Shown here in pieces: positions 27,876-38,534 of a DNA stretch of 64,000 bases (within the stretch, counting starts at the first letter, position 1; every line of letters starts with the position of its first letter). Location: positions 1 to 64,000 of the forward strand of contig JAUXNG010000072.1 in NCBI GenBank assembly GCA_030682835.1, in the 5' to 3' direction. This DNA is from Hydrogenophaga sp. Lineage in GTDB: Bacteria; Pseudomonadota; Gammaproteobacteria; Burkholderiales; Burkholderiaceae_C. A model generated the notes under the pieces. It was not told the DNA's origin. It worked only from the letters and a program-made list of their open reading frames with translations, and did not search any database. The position numbers were made by a program, and so were the translations under genes.

Positions 27876-30463
27876 GGCTTCAAGGCCGGGCCCGCCGGGG
27901 CCCGCCGTGCGCGCTGCAGCAGCACCACGAAGGCCAGCAGCAGCAGCGCAGGAATGTAGAACCACTCCTTGCGGGGCCGCTGCGCCGGGACTTCGAGCGA
28001 GGTGATGCGGAAGCCTTGCTCCACGCCGAGCTTCTCGCCCACGCTGCCGAAACGCACGCCCATCACCATCAGCGAGTCGCCGTCGTTCATCACCGTGAGG
28101 CCAGCGCTGGCCAGGCGGGTGCGGGCATCGCCCGGCGCGCCCAGGGGCACCAGCACGCCCTTGCGGATGTCTTTGCCATCCATGTTCATGCCTTCGACCC
28201 AGACCCGCTTGCCGGTGTTGGGCGGCGCATCGGCGATCACCTGCGCCATGGCTTCGCCGCGCACCTCGTCAAAGGGCGGGTGCACCATGTCCATCCAGAA
28301 CCCGGGGCGGAAGAGGGTGAAGCACACCAGCAGCAGGGCCACCGACTCGTACCAGCGGCTCTTCACCACGAAATAGCCCTGCGTGGCCGCGGCGAAGATG
28401 AGCATGGCCGCGATGGCGATCACAACCGTGAGCACCAGGTGCGGCCAGCCGTCGAGCCCGATCAGCAGCAACTGGGTGTTGAAGATGAACAGGAACGGCA
28501 GGATGGCCGTGCGCATGCTGTAGTAGAAGGCCGTGATGCCGGTCTTGATCGGGTCGTGCTTGGCAATGGCCGCCGCCGCAAACGAGGCGAGGCCCACCGG
28601 CGGTGTCACGTCGGCCAGCAGGCCGAAATAGAACACGAACAGGTGAACGGCGATCAGCGGCACGATCAGCCCGCTCTGCGCGCCCAGCTCCACGATCACC
28701 GGCGCCATCAGCGTGGACACGACGATGTAGTTCGCCGTGGTGGGCAGGCCCATGCCCAGAATGATGCTGATGAGCGCGACCAGCACCAGCATGAGCATCA
28801 GGTTGCCGCCCGACAGAATCTCGACCAGCTCGGTCATGACCAGGCCCACCCCGGTGAGCGACACGGTGCCGACGATGATGCCCGCAGCGGCCGTGGCCAC
28901 GCCGATGCCGATCATGTTGCGGGCGCCGGCCACCAGTCCCTCGATCAGGTCGTTCCAGCCGGCCCGTGCCTGCTCGGCAAAGCGGTGGTCGCCCCGGAAG
29001 AAGCCGGTGATGGGTTTCTGCGTGAGCATCACGAACACCATGAACATGGTGGCCCAGAACGCCGAGAGCGCGGGCGACAGGCGCTCGACCATCAGGCACC
29101 ACACCAGCACCACCACCGCCAGCAGGTAGTGCAGGCCCGACTTGACGGTGGGCCCGGTCTCGGGCAATTCGAACACCGGAGCGTTGGGGTCGTCCAGCTG
29201 CAGGTCGGGCTGGCGCGATCCGAACCACAGCAGGCCCACATAGGCCGCGAGCAACAGGCCACCGATCACGGGTACCGCGGCGTCACCCAGCATGCTCTTG
29301 ATGAAACCGATCACGTAATAGGTGATGCCGGCCAGCACCAGGAATCCGGACACCGTCATCAGGAAAGACACCAGGCGCTGCGAGCCCGTGCTGTTGCCCC
29401 GGCGCGGCAGGCCTTCCATGTTGGCCTTCAGAGCTTCAAGGTGCACGATGTAGAACAGCGCGATGTAGGAAATGATGGCCGGCAGGAAGGCGTGCTTCAT
29501 CACCTCGATGTAGGGAATGCCGACGTACTCGACCATCAGGAAGGCCGCGGCACCCATCACCGGCGGCATGATCTGGCCGTTGACCGAGCTCGACACTTCC
29601 ACCGCGCCCGCCTGGTCGCCGCGGTAACCCACCCGCTTCATGAGCGGGATGGTGAAGGTACCGGTGGTGACCACGTTGGCGATCGACGAGCCGGAGATGA
29701 TGCCGGTGGCCGCCGACGACACGACTGCCGCCTTGGCTGGACCGCCGCGCATGTGCCCGAGCAGCGCAAAGGCCGACTTGATGAAGTAGTTGCCGGCGCC
29801 GGCCTTGTCCAGCAGCGAGCCGAACAGCACGAACAGGAAGATGAAGCCGCTGGACACGCCCAGCGCCACACCGTACACACCCTCGGTGGTGAGCCACTGG
29901 TGCGTCATGGCGCGGTCCAGCGAGGCGCCCTTGTGCGCCATCATGTCGGGCATGTAGGGACCGGCGAAGGTGTAGCCCAGGAAGACCAGGGCCACGATCA
30001 CCATGGGCAGGCCGAGCACGCGGCGCGTGGCTTCCAGCAGCAGCACGACGCCGACCACGGCGGTCCACACGTCCACGGGCAGCGGCTGGCCCGGGCGGGT
30101 CGCGAGCTCGCGGTAGAAGATGAAGATGTAGGCCGCTGCATAGGCACCGGCGAGGGCGAACACCCAGTCCAGCGCGGGCACGTGGTCGCGTGGCGAGCGT
30201 TTGCTGGCGGGGTAGGCCATGAAGGCCAGGAAGACGGCAAAGGCCAGGTGGATGGCGCGCGTCTGCGTGTCGTTGAGCACCGGCAGGATGTTCGACACCA
30301 TGTAGGGCAGCGGCGAGGCGATCCAGAGCTGGAACAGCGACCAGACCAGGGCCACGCCCATCAGCAGCCGGGCCACCGCCGGGCCGGGCTTGCGGCCACC
30401 GGTGTCGTTGTCCTCGACCAGTTTGTTGACATCGATGTCGTCGACGTTTCGTTTTGCACTCAC
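27872..30463 (-). CDS. TRAP transporter fused 4TM/12TM permease
   Basis: Multi-TM; GGPAKAAVVSSAATGIISGSSIANVVTTGTFTIPLMKRVGY...GMGLPTTANYIVVSTLMAPV. Confidence 0.93.
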   Translation of the reverse strand: MSAKRNVDDIDVNKLVEDNDTGGRKPGPAVARLLMGVALVWSLFQLWIASPLPYMVSNILPVLNDTQTRAIHLAFAVFLAFMAYPASKRSPRDHVPALDWVFALAGAYAAAYIFIFYRELATRPGQPLPVDVWTAVVGVVLLLEATRRVLGLPMVIVALVFLGYTFAGPYMPDMMAHKGASLDRAMTHQWLTTEGVYGVALGVSSGFIFLFVLFGSLLDKAGAGNYFIKSAFALLGHMRGGPAKAAVVSSAATGIISGSSIANVVTTGTFTIPLMKRVGYRGDQAGAVEVSSSVNGQIMPPVMGAAAFLMVEYVGIPYIEVMKHAFLPAIISYIALFYIVHLEALKANMEGLPRRGNSTGSQRLVSFLMTVSGFLVLAGITYYVIGFIKSMLGDAAVPVIGGLLLAAYVGLLWFGSRQPDLQLDDPNAPVFELPETGPTVKSGLHYLLAVVVLVWCLMVERLSPALSAFWATMFMVFVMLTQKPITGFFRGDHRFAEQARAGWNDLIEGLVAGARNMIGIGVATAAAGIIVGTVSLTGVGLVMTELVEILSGGNLMLMLVLVALISIILGMGLPTTANYIVVSTLMAPVIVELGAQSGLIVPLIAVHLFVFYFGLLADVTPPVGLASFAAAAIAKHDPIKTGITAFYYSMRTAILPFLFIFNTQLLLIGLDGWPHLVLTVVIAIAAMLIFAAATQGYFVVKSRWYESVALLLVCFTLFRPGFWMDMVHPPFDEVRGEAMAQVIADAPPNTGKRVWVEGMNMDGKDIRKGVLVPLGAPGDARTRLASAGLTVMNDGDSLMVMGVRFGSVGEKLGVEQGFRITSLEVPAQRPRKEWFYIPALLLLAFVVLLQRARRAPAGPALKP

Positions 30464-30572
30464 AGGGGATTTCCTAGAGAGGGAAGAAGGCGCCTGGCGA
30501 ATCCAGGAGCGGAATCAAAATCGCCCCATGTCAGCAGGGCCAACATGGGGCGACAAGCCTGGGCAGGGGGAA

Positions 30573-31547
30573 TTACTTCACCCAGCCTTTTTCCTTGTAG
30601 TACTTCACGGCACCGGGGTGCAGCGGCGCGGCCAGACCGGCCTGGATCATCTTCTCGGGCGTCAGGCCTGCGAACGCAGGGTGCAGCTTCTTGAACTCGT
30701 CCAGGTTGTCAAACACGGCCTTGGTGAACAGGTAGACCTCTTCGTCCGATTTCTTGGCCGAGGTGACCACGGTGGCCAGCACACCGTAGGTCTCGAGTTC
30801 GGTGGCTTGCGACGGATAGGTCTTGGCAGGGATGCGAGCGTCCGAGTAGAAGGCGTTGGCCTTCACCAGGTTCGCGATGGCCGGGCCGGTGACGTTCACC
30901 AGCTGCGCGCCGCAGGTGGTCATCGGATCCTGGATGTTCGCGCTGGGGTGACCCACCACATAGAAGAAGGCATCGATCTTGTTGTCGCACAGGGCGGCAC
31001 CGTGTTCGTCGGCCTTCAGTTCGGACACGGCCGCGAAGTCGCTGCCTTTCATGCCAGTGGCCGCCATCAGCTCGTCCACCGAGGAGCGGGTGCCCGAACC
31101 GGGGTTGCCGATGGCGACGCGCTTGCCCTTCAGATCAGCCAGGCTCTTGATGTTGGCTTCCTTGCGTGCCACCAGCGTCAGCGGCTCGGGGTGCAGCGAC
31201 AGCACGGCGCGCAGGTCTGCCACAGGCTTGCCGTCAAACGCTTTCAGGCCTTTCATGGCGTTGAACTGCTGGTCCGACTGGGCCACGCCGAAATCTAGAT
31301 CGCCACCGTTGATGGTGTTGATGTTGGCCACCGAGCCGCCGGTGGATTCCACCGTGCAGCGGTAGCCGTGCTTGGAACGGTCCTTGTTGACCAGGCGGCA
31401 GATGGCGCCACCAGCGGCGTAGTACACGCCGGTGACACCGCCGGTACCGATGGTCATGAACTTCTGCTGGGCCTGAGCCTGGCCCACGGGGGCCATGAAG
31501 GTGATAGCGGCGGCGACGGCGCTCAGAAAAGCGGTGACTTTCTTCAT
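30573..31547 (-). CDS. TAXI-family TRAP transporter solute-binding protein
   Basis: [14 protein letters not shown] signal; [50 protein letters not shown]. Confidence 0.93.
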   Translation of the reverse strand: MKKVTAFLSAVAAAITFMAPVGQAQAQQKFMTIGTGGVTGVYYAAGGAICRLVNKDRSKHGYRCTVESTGGSVANINTINGGDLDFGVAQSDQQFNAMKGLKAFDGKPVADLRAVLSLHPEPLTLVARKEANIKSLADLKGKRVAIGNPGSGTRSSVDELMAATGMKGSDFAAVSELKADEHGAALCDNKIDAFFYVVGHPSANIQDPMTTCGAQLVNVTGPAIANLVKANAFYSDARIPAKTYPSQATELETYGVLATVVTSAKKSDEEVYLFTKAVFDNLDEFKKLHPAFAGLTPEKMIQAGLAAPLHPGAVKYYKEKGWVK

Positions 31548-31686
31548 CTCGAACAACTCCTGCAGCGTACTGCGTGGTGAAGGGAATAAACGGGCTTTTG
31601 GCCCCAGACCGCAGATGGTATCGCAAGCTCCATGTAAGTCAGCGCGACGACCCCACGCGTTTACCCTGAAGTCCTATGCATTATTT

Positions 31687-33066
31687 TCATGGCCTTAGAC
31701 CGGCATCGGCGAGCGATCGGTTCAGCGCGCGCTGCAGGCGCTGCACGATCTGCTCCAGATCGTCCGGCGTGCTGATGAAAGGAGGCGCCAGCAGGATGTG
31801 GTCGCCACAGCGGCCGTCCACCGTGCCGCCCATGGGATAGACCATCAGCCCCTCAGCTATTGCCTGGTTCTTGATTCGGCTGTGCAGCTTCAGGGCGGGG
31901 TCGATCCACTGCTGGCTGGCGCGGTCGGCCACCAGCTCCAGGCCCCAGAACAGGCCGCGGCCGCGGATGTCGCCCACCTGGGGGTGAGCGCCGAACGCGT
32001 CATGCAGCAGCACCTGCAGTTGGCGGCCACGTTCCTGCACCTGTGCCAGCAGGCCGTCGCGCTGGATCACGCGCTGTACCGCGAGCGCCGCAGCGCAGGC
32101 CACCGCATGGCCCAGGTAGGTGTGGCCGTGCTGGAACAGGCCGCTGCCCTGGCGGAACGCATCGACGATGTGCGATTGCGCCAGCACTGCGCCAATGGGC
32201 TGGTAACCGCCGCCCAGCCCCTTGGCAATGGTGAGCAGGTGGGGCACCACGCCCTCCTGCTCACAGGCGTGCAGCGTGCCGGTGCGGCCCATGCCACACA
32301 TCACCTCGTCCAGGATCAGCAGGATGCCGTGGCGGTCGCACAGTTCGCGCACGCCCTTGAAGTAGCCCGGCACGGGGGTGAGCACGCCGGCGGTGGCACC
32401 CCCCACCGTTTCGGCCACGAAGGCCATCACGTTCTCGCCGCCCAGCGTGTCGATGGCGTCGGACAGCTCGGCCACCAGCCGATGGCCGTACTGCTCGGGA
32501 GTTTCGTCGTGGCGGCGGTCGCGGTATTCGTAGCACGGTGCGACGTGCGTGACGTCGATCAGGATGGGCTTGAACTGCTCACGCCGCCAGGCATTGCCGC
32601 CCACGGCCAGCGCGCCCAGGGTGTTGCCGTGGTAGCTCTGGCGCCGGGCGATGAAGTGGCGCCGCTGCGGCTGGCCGATCTCCACAAAGTACTGGCGGGC
32701 CATCTTCAACGCCGCCTCCACCGCTTCCGAGCCCCCGCTGACGAAATAGGCGTGGCTCATGCCCGCGGGTGCGGTGTGGATCAGCAGGTCGGCCAGCTCC
32801 TCTGCCACGGCGGTGGTGAAAAAACTCGTGTGCGCGTAAGCCAGCTGGTCAATCTGCGCGTGCATCGCCGCGATCACGTCCGGGTGGCCGTGGCCCAGGC
32901 AGGACACCGCGGCGCCGCCCGACGCGTCGAGGTACTGGCGGCCGCTGGCGTCGGTGATGGCGATGCCCTTCCCGCTCACGGCCACGGGTAGGTCGTGGCG
33001 CAGCTGGCGGTGGAAAACGCGGGTGGCCGCGGGATGGACCGGCTGGTGGGGGTCAAGAGTGGTCAT
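31687..33066 (-). CDS. Class III PLP-dependent aminotransferase
   Basis: YLDASGGAAVSCLGHGHPDVIAAM, FVSGGSEAVEAALKMARQY, LILDEVMCGMGRTG, TIAKGLGGGYQPIGAV. Confidence 0.92.
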   Translation of the reverse strand: MTTLDPHQPVHPAATRVFHRQLRHDLPVAVSGKGIAITDASGRQYLDASGGAAVSCLGHGHPDVIAAMHAQIDQLAYAHTSFFTTAVAEELADLLIHTAPAGMSHAYFVSGGSEAVEAALKMARQYFVEIGQPQRRHFIARRQSYHGNTLGALAVGGNAWRREQFKPILIDVTHVAPCYEYRDRRHDETPEQYGHRLVAELSDAIDTLGGENVMAFVAETVGGATAGVLTPVPGYFKGVRELCDRHGILLILDEVMCGMGRTGTLHACEQEGVVPHLLTIAKGLGGGYQPIGAVLAQSHIVDAFRQGSGLFQHGHTYLGHAVACAAALAVQRVIQRDGLLAQVQERGRQLQVLLHDAFGAHPQVGDIRGRGLFWGLELVADRASQQWIDPALKLHSRIKNQAIAEGLMVYPMGGTVDGRCGDHILLAPPFISTPDDLEQIVQRLQRALNRSLADAGLRP

Positions 33067-33104
33067 GGCGTGTCGTCGAAGAATGAGGAGATCAAGTGCA
33101 CGGG

Positions 33105-33971
33105 TCAGCGGGCGCCGCCGGTTGCACGGCGCGAAGCGGGACGGTCCCAGTACGCGCGGGACTGCTGCATCTGCTGCTGGCGCCTTCTGAGGCGCTCCAG
33201 AACAGGTTCACCCCCCTGCTCGGCCACCGCCTGCATGAGCGCTTCCGCGAGTGCCTGGGCGCCGGTCATGGAATGGAAGAACGCGGGCGATGCCGTGTCG
33301 AACACCAGGGACTGCGTGGCCAGGCGCGCCAGCGGCGACAGCGGGCTGTCGGTCAGTGCCAGCACCGGTACCTTGCGGGCGGACGCGAGCTGAGCTGCTT
33401 CCACCGTCTGGACCGCATAGGGCGCCTGACTCACCGTCACGAACAGATCAGGCGGCTCCAGAGCAGCGACCTGGTCTGTCCAGGCGCCCGCTGGATCGGT
33501 CGCCAGCCGGGTGGACGGTCGCAGCCAGTCGCAGCTGTACTGCAGATGGTGGGCAATCCCGAAACTCGCGCGCAAGCCCAGAAACAGCACGTGGCGCGCC
33601 TCCAGCAGGCGCTGGGCTGCGGCTGCCAGCGCGGTGGGGTCGTTGCGGCTGTCCACCGACGCCACGTTGGACGCCTGCGCACGGGCCAGGGGTGATACAT
33701 GGGCGGTATCTGGCGCCGGGCGGCCCACCGCCGAACGCGCCATCTGGGTGCGGACCGGCCGGCGCATGGCCTCGTACCCGTCGAGTCCGAGCGCCTGGGC
33801 CAGACGCGTCATGGTGGCCGGCGACACTCCCGCGGCCTGCGCCGACTGGCGCATCGACTGCAGGCCGACCTCGGCGGGGTGGTCGCGCACCCAGCGCGCG
33901 GCGCGCTGGAGTTCGGGGCTCAGCGTGTGGAAGTACGCATCCAGACGCTCGATGAGGGGGCGGTACGGCAT
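33105..33971 (-). CDS. MurR/RpiR-family transcriptional regulator
   Basis: N-terminal HTH SMRQSAQAAGVSPATMTRLAQALGLDGYEAMR, C-terminal SIS domain. Confidence 0.88.
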   Translation of the reverse strand: MPYRPLIERLDAYFHTLSPELQRAARWVRDHPAEVGLQSMRQSAQAAGVSPATMTRLAQALGLDGYEAMRRPVRTQMARSAVGRPAPDTAHVSPLARAQASNVASVDSRNDPTALAAAAQRLLEARHVLFLGLRASFGIAHHLQYSCDWLRPSTRLATDPAGAWTDQVAALEPPDLFVTVSQAPYAVQTVEAAQLASARKVPVLALTDSPLSPLARLATQSLVFDTASPAFFHSMTGAQALAEALMQAVAEQGGEPVLERLRRRQQQMQQSRAYWDRPASRRATGGAR

Positions 33972-34067
33972 GGGGCTCGAAGATAAATCAATTGGATCAT
34001 TGTGAATTTTAATGATCCAAATGTTTCATGTCCATCCCGCATCCGCTTGCCTCCTTGGGATCCCCGA

Positions 34068-37000
34068 TCAGGCGGTTGTTTCCGGCCGCCGCACGCGGAA
34101 CCAGGCGGCGTACATCGCCGGCAAGGCCAGCAGCGTGAGCACGGTGGCCACGACCAGCCCGCCCATGATGGCCACGGCCATCGGCCCCCAGAACACGCTG
34201 CGCGAGAGCGGGATCATGGCCAGCACGGCGGCCGCGGCGGTGAGCACGATGGGGCGCATGCGGCGCACCGCGGCTTCCACGATGGCGTCCCACGCCGGCA
34301 CGCCCCGGGCGCGGTCCTGCTCGATCTGGTCGATCAGGATCACCGAGTTGCGCTGGATCATCCCCATCAGCGCGATCACGCCGAGCAGCGCCACGAAGCC
34401 GAATGGGCGGCCCAGCAGCAGCAGGGCGCCGGCCACGCCGGCCAGCCCCAGCGGGCCGGTGAGGAACACCAGCATCGAGCGGCTGAAGCTCTGCAGCTGC
34501 AGCATGAGCAGGGTGAAGGTGATGAACAGCATGATCGGAATACCCGCCGCAATCGACGAGGAACCCTTGCTGCTCTCTTCCACCGCACCGGCGACTTCCA
34601 CGCGGTAGGCGCTCAGTCCGCGCCCGGCCCAGCCGGCTTCGATGGTGCGTAGCGCCGGCAGCAGCTCGGCCGTCACGGTGGCGCCCTGCAGCCCTTCAAC
34701 CACGTCGCCCTGCACGGTGATGGCGTAGTCGCGGTTCTCGCGCCACATCACGCCGGGCTCCCAGTCGAACACCGGCCGCGCGATCTGCAGCAGCGGAATG
34801 CTGCGGCCGCTGGCGGTGGGCAGGTTGGCGTTGGCCAGGCTGCTGATGGCGTCGCGCTCGTTCAGCGGCTGGCGCAACACGATGTCGATCAGCTTGTCGC
34901 CGTCGCGGTACTGGCCGACCGTGCTGCCGCTGAGCAGCGTGCGCGCCGCCTGCGCGATGGACTGGCTGGAGACGCCCAGCGCCCGCGCCTTGGCCTGGTC
35001 CACTTCCAGGCGCAGCGTTTTCACCGACTCGTTCCAGTTGTCGTTCACACCGCGCATCCTGGGGTTGTCGCGCACCACCGCCTTCACCTCGTCGGCCAGG
35101 CCGCGCAAGGTGTCGGGGTCAGAGCCGACCACGCGGAACATCACCGGGTAGGGCACCGGCGGGCCGTTGGGCAGCAGCTTGACGCGCCCGCGCACCTCGG
35201 GAAACTCGGTGGCCAGCAGCGCCGGCAGGGCCTTGCGCAGGCGCTCGCGCGCCACCAGGTCTTCGGAGAGCACGATCATCTGCGACACGTTGGTCTGCGG
35301 GAAGATCTGGTCCAGCGGCAGGTAAAAACGCGGCACGCCCGAGCCGACCCAGGTGCTCACGCTCTGCACGCCGGGCTCGGCCGCCAGGCGCACTTCCACG
35401 CGGCGCGTCACCTCGTCATTGGCGGCGATGCTGCTGCCCTCGGGCAGCCACACGTCCACCATGATCTCGGGGCGGCTGGAGTCGGGGAAGAACTGCTGCT
35501 GCACCTGGCCCATCCCGACCATGCCGAGCACAAAGGTGCCGATGGTCAGGCCGATGGTGATCCAGCGGTGCTGCACGCACCAGTCCACAGTGGCACGGAA
35601 GCGGTCGTAGAACGGGCCGTCAAACACCTCGTCGGCCGCGCCCACATGGGCCTTCACCTTGAGCAGCTTCACGCCCAGGTAGGGCACGAAGAACACCGCC
35701 ACGATCCACGACAGCACCAGCGCGATCACGGTCACGGCGAAGATGGCGAAGGTGTACTCGCCAACGGTGGACCGCGCCATGCCGATGGGCAGAAAACCGG
35801 CGGCGGTGATGAGCGTGCCGGTGAGCATGGGCATGGCCGTGGCCTCCCAGGTGAAGGTGGCTGCGCGCATCATGGTGTAGCCCTCTTCCAGCTTGCGCAC
35901 CATCATCTCCACCGCAATGATGGCGTCGTCCACCAGCAGGCCCAGCGCAATGATGAGCGAGCCCAGCGAGATCTTGTGCAGGCCGATGCCCCAGTACTGC
36001 ATGGCCAGGAAGGTGATCGCCAGCACCAGCGGGATGGTGATGAACACCACCAGGCCTGGGCGCATGTCCAGCGTGTAGCGCTTCAGCCCGCGCCCGCCCT
36101 CGCGCCTGTGCAGGCCCAGCGCCAGGAAGCTCACCGCCAGCACGATCACCACCGCCTCGATCAGCACCTTCACGAACTCGTTGACCGAGCGCGTCACGGC
36201 GCTGGGCTGGTCCTGCACCTGCACCAGTTCCATGCCGGCCGGCAGCGTGGCCCGGATATCGGCCACCGTGGTTTTCAGGGCTTTGCCCAGCGCGATGATG
36301 TCGCCGCCCCTGGCCATGGAAATGCCCAGGGCAATGCTGTCCTTGCCGTTGTGCCGCACCATCACCTGCGCCGGGTCCACGTAGCCCAGGCCGATCTGGG
36401 CGATGTCGCCCAGCCGCAACTGGGTGCCGTTGGCCGCGCGAATGGGCATGGCGCGCAGCTGCTCCACCGAGTTGAACGCCCCGCCCACGCGCACCTGCAC
36501 CACGTCCTGCGGCGCCTGCACCGCACCGGCCGAGGCCACGGCGTTCTGCTGGCCCAGCGAGGACATCACCTGCGACAGGTCCAGCCCCAGCGTGGCCAGG
36601 CGCTGCTGCGAGATCTCGATGTAGAGCTTCTCGTCCTGCACGCCGAACAGCTCGACCTTGTTCACGTCTTTCACGCGCAGCAGGCGCTGGCGCGCGGCGT
36701 CCGCCACTGCTTTCTTGTCGGCGGGCGAGAAGCCTTCGCCCTGCAGCGCATAGATGATGCCGAACACATCGCCGAACTCGTCGTTGTAGAACGGCCCCAC
36801 CACCCCCTGCGGCAGGCTGCCCTGCATGTCGCCGATCTTCTTGCGCGTGGTGTACCAGAGCTGCGGCACCTCGGTCGCCGGCGAATTGTCCTTGAGCTGG
36901 AAGATCACCAGCGTCTCGCCCGGCTTGGAATAGCTGCGGATCTTGTCGGCGTAGGGCACTTCCTGCAGCGTCTTCTCGACCCGGTCGGCCACCTGTTCGG

Positions 37001-37229
37001 CCATCTGCTGCGCCGTGGCACCCGGCCAGTAGGCGCGCACCACCATGGCGCGGAAGGTGAACGGCGGGTCTTCGTCCTGACCGAGCTGGAAGTAGGCGGC
37101 CACGCCCAGCAGCATCAGCACGATCATGAGGTAGCGCGTGAAGGCCTGGTGGTCCAGTGCCCATTGCGAGAGGTTGAAGCGGGACACCCAGGAGGTGCCG
37201 GCGGCGCTGGCGGGGTTCGGGCTGCTCAT
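34068..37229 (-). CDS. RND efflux transporter permease (AcrB/MMPL-like)
   Basis: About 1050 aa; PGATAQQMAEQVADRVEKTLQEVPY, GLLVDDAIIAVEMM, repeated TM blocks. Confidence 0.92.
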   Translation of the reverse strand: MSSPNPASAAGTSWVSRFNLSQWALDHQAFTRYLMIVLMLLGVAAYFQLGQDEDPPFTFRAMVVRAYWPGATAQQMAEQVADRVEKTLQEVPYADKIRSYSKPGETLVIFQLKDNSPATEVPQLWYTTRKKIGDMQGSLPQGVVGPFYNDEFGDVFGIIYALQGEGFSPADKKAVADAARQRLLRVKDVNKVELFGVQDEKLYIEISQQRLATLGLDLSQVMSSLGQQNAVASAGAVQAPQDVVQVRVGGAFNSVEQLRAMPIRAANGTQLRLGDIAQIGLGYVDPAQVMVRHNGKDSIALGISMARGGDIIALGKALKTTVADIRATLPAGMELVQVQDQPSAVTRSVNEFVKVLIEAVVIVLAVSFLALGLHRREGGRGLKRYTLDMRPGLVVFITIPLVLAITFLAMQYWGIGLHKISLGSLIIALGLLVDDAIIAVEMMVRKLEEGYTMMRAATFTWEATAMPMLTGTLITAAGFLPIGMARSTVGEYTFAIFAVTVIALVLSWIVAVFFVPYLGVKLLKVKAHVGAADEVFDGPFYDRFRATVDWCVQHRWITIGLTIGTFVLGMVGMGQVQQQFFPDSSRPEIMVDVWLPEGSSIAANDEVTRRVEVRLAAEPGVQSVSTWVGSGVPRFYLPLDQIFPQTNVSQMIVLSEDLVARERLRKALPALLATEFPEVRGRVKLLPNGPPVPYPVMFRVVGSDPDTLRGLADEVKAVVRDNPRMRGVNDNWNESVKTLRLEVDQAKARALGVSSQSIAQAARTLLSGSTVGQYRDGDKLIDIVLRQPLNERDAISSLANANLPTASGRSIPLLQIARPVFDWEPGVMWRENRDYAITVQGDVVEGLQGATVTAELLPALRTIEAGWAGRGLSAYRVEVAGAVEESSKGSSSIAAGIPIMLFITFTLLMLQLQSFSRSMLVFLTGPLGLAGVAGALLLLGRPFGFVALLGVIALMGMIQRNSVILIDQIEQDRARGVPAWDAIVEAAVRRMRPIVLTAAAAVLAMIPLSRSVFWGPMAVAIMGGLVVATVLTLLALPAMYAAWFRVRRPETTA

Positions 37230-37237
37230 GCCGGGGC

Positions 37238-38344
37238 TCACTGGATGGCTGCCGCGGCGAAGCGCGTCACCTTCTGGCCGGGTGCGAGCACATGCACGCC
37301 CGCGGCCACCACCTCTTCGCCGGGCTGCAGCCCGCCAGTGATCACCACTTCATTGCCGTCCGCGCCGGCCACGCTCACCGGACGCGCCTGCACGGTGCTG
37401 CTGGCGGCATCGAACACCCAGACCGAGGTGCTCTGGGGCGCACCCGCTTCCGAGCGCATGAGCGCGCTGGTCGGCAGCTTGATGACCGCCGGTGCGGCGC
37501 CGGCCGCGGGCGCGAGCGTCACGTAGGCCGTGGCACCGAGCGACACCGGCGTGCCCTCGGGCAGCGCCAGCTTCACCTGGTAGGTGCGCGTGACCGGGTC
37601 GGCACTGGCCGCCACCTCGCGCACCACCGCGCTCAGCGCGGTCGCCGGGGAGTCAGCGGCAGCAGCCCACAGGCGCACTTGCGCCGGCAGGCCGGGGCGC
37701 AGCTGGGCCACCCGGTCTTCCGGCACGGCGATCACCACGTCACGCGCGCCGTCGCGCGCCAGGCGCACCACCGGCGTGCCCGCGGCCACGACCTGGCCCA
37801 CGTCGGCCTCCACCGCGAGGATCACGCCCGGCCCGTCGGCCAGCAGCCGCGCGTACGTTGCCTGGTTGCCCTGCACCGAGCCCTGGGCGCGCGCCTGGCG
37901 CAGGCTCGCCTCGGCGGCCTGCAGGCTGGCCTGGCGGCGCTCGATCTCGGCGCCGCTCACGAAACCCTGGGCCTTGAGGTCTTCAAAACGCTTCAGGTCG
38001 GCCGCGGCCAGATCGCGCTGCGTCTGCGCCGCGCTCACCTGTGCCTGCGCCGCCTGGCTGGAGAGGGCCAGGTCCTGCGGGTCCAGCTGGGCCAGCAGGT
38101 CGCCGGCCTTCACGCGCTGACCCACCTCTGCCGGGCGCTGCAGCAGCTTGCCGCCCACCCGGAACCCCAGCCGCGACTCACTGCGGGCACGCACTTCACC
38201 GGCAAATTCGGTGCTGCTCACCAGTCCGCCCGCGGCCACGGTCAGCAGCTTCACCGAGCGCACAGGCTCTTCGGGCGCCGGCTTGGGAGAACAGGCCGCC
38301 ATCAGGGCGGCGCTCAGCAATAGGGCAAGGGTCGGTGTTTTCAT
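37238..38344 (-). CDS. RND efflux periplasmic adaptor (lipoprotein)
   Basis: MKTPTLALLLSAALMAAC lipobox; GEVRARSESRLGFRVGGKLLQRPAEVGQRVKAGDLLAQLDPQDL. Confidence 0.92.
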   Translation of the reverse strand: MKTPTLALLLSAALMAACSPKPAPEEPVRSVKLLTVAAGGLVSSTEFAGEVRARSESRLGFRVGGKLLQRPAEVGQRVKAGDLLAQLDPQDLALSSQAAQAQVSAAQTQRDLAAADLKRFEDLKAQGFVSGAEIERRQASLQAAEASLRQARAQGSVQGNQATYARLLADGPGVILAVEADVGQVVAAGTPVVRLARDGARDVVIAVPEDRVAQLRPGLPAQVRLWAAAADSPATALSAVVREVAASADPVTRTYQVKLALPEGTPVSLGATAYVTLAPAAGAAPAVIKLPTSALMRSEAGAPQSTSVWVFDAASSTVQARPVSVAGADGNEVVITGGLQPGEEVVAAGVHVLAPGQKVTRFAAAAIQ

Positions 38345-38534
38345 GGACGCAAGGGGCATGGCAGGGGTTGGGGCGCAATCCAGTCAAATTAATGACCGAT
38401 TGGTTAGTAAGCAAAATTGTAGTGCAAAGAGGTGCTTCTCGTCGTGCGTGCGCGGCAAGTGCTGCAAGGCACGCGGGCGCAGGGCTGTCAGACTACGGGC
38501 CTCCAGACGAGCACCACGCCCGCCCTTGCGCCCC

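Noticed and set aside
27860-30694. Plus-strand 944-aa ORF
   Set aside because: Antisense shadow of the TRAP permease; composition (His/Gln/Arg-rich) typical of third-position GC shadowing.
35568-37526. Plus-strand 652-aa ORF
   Set aside because: Antisense shadow of the RND permease.
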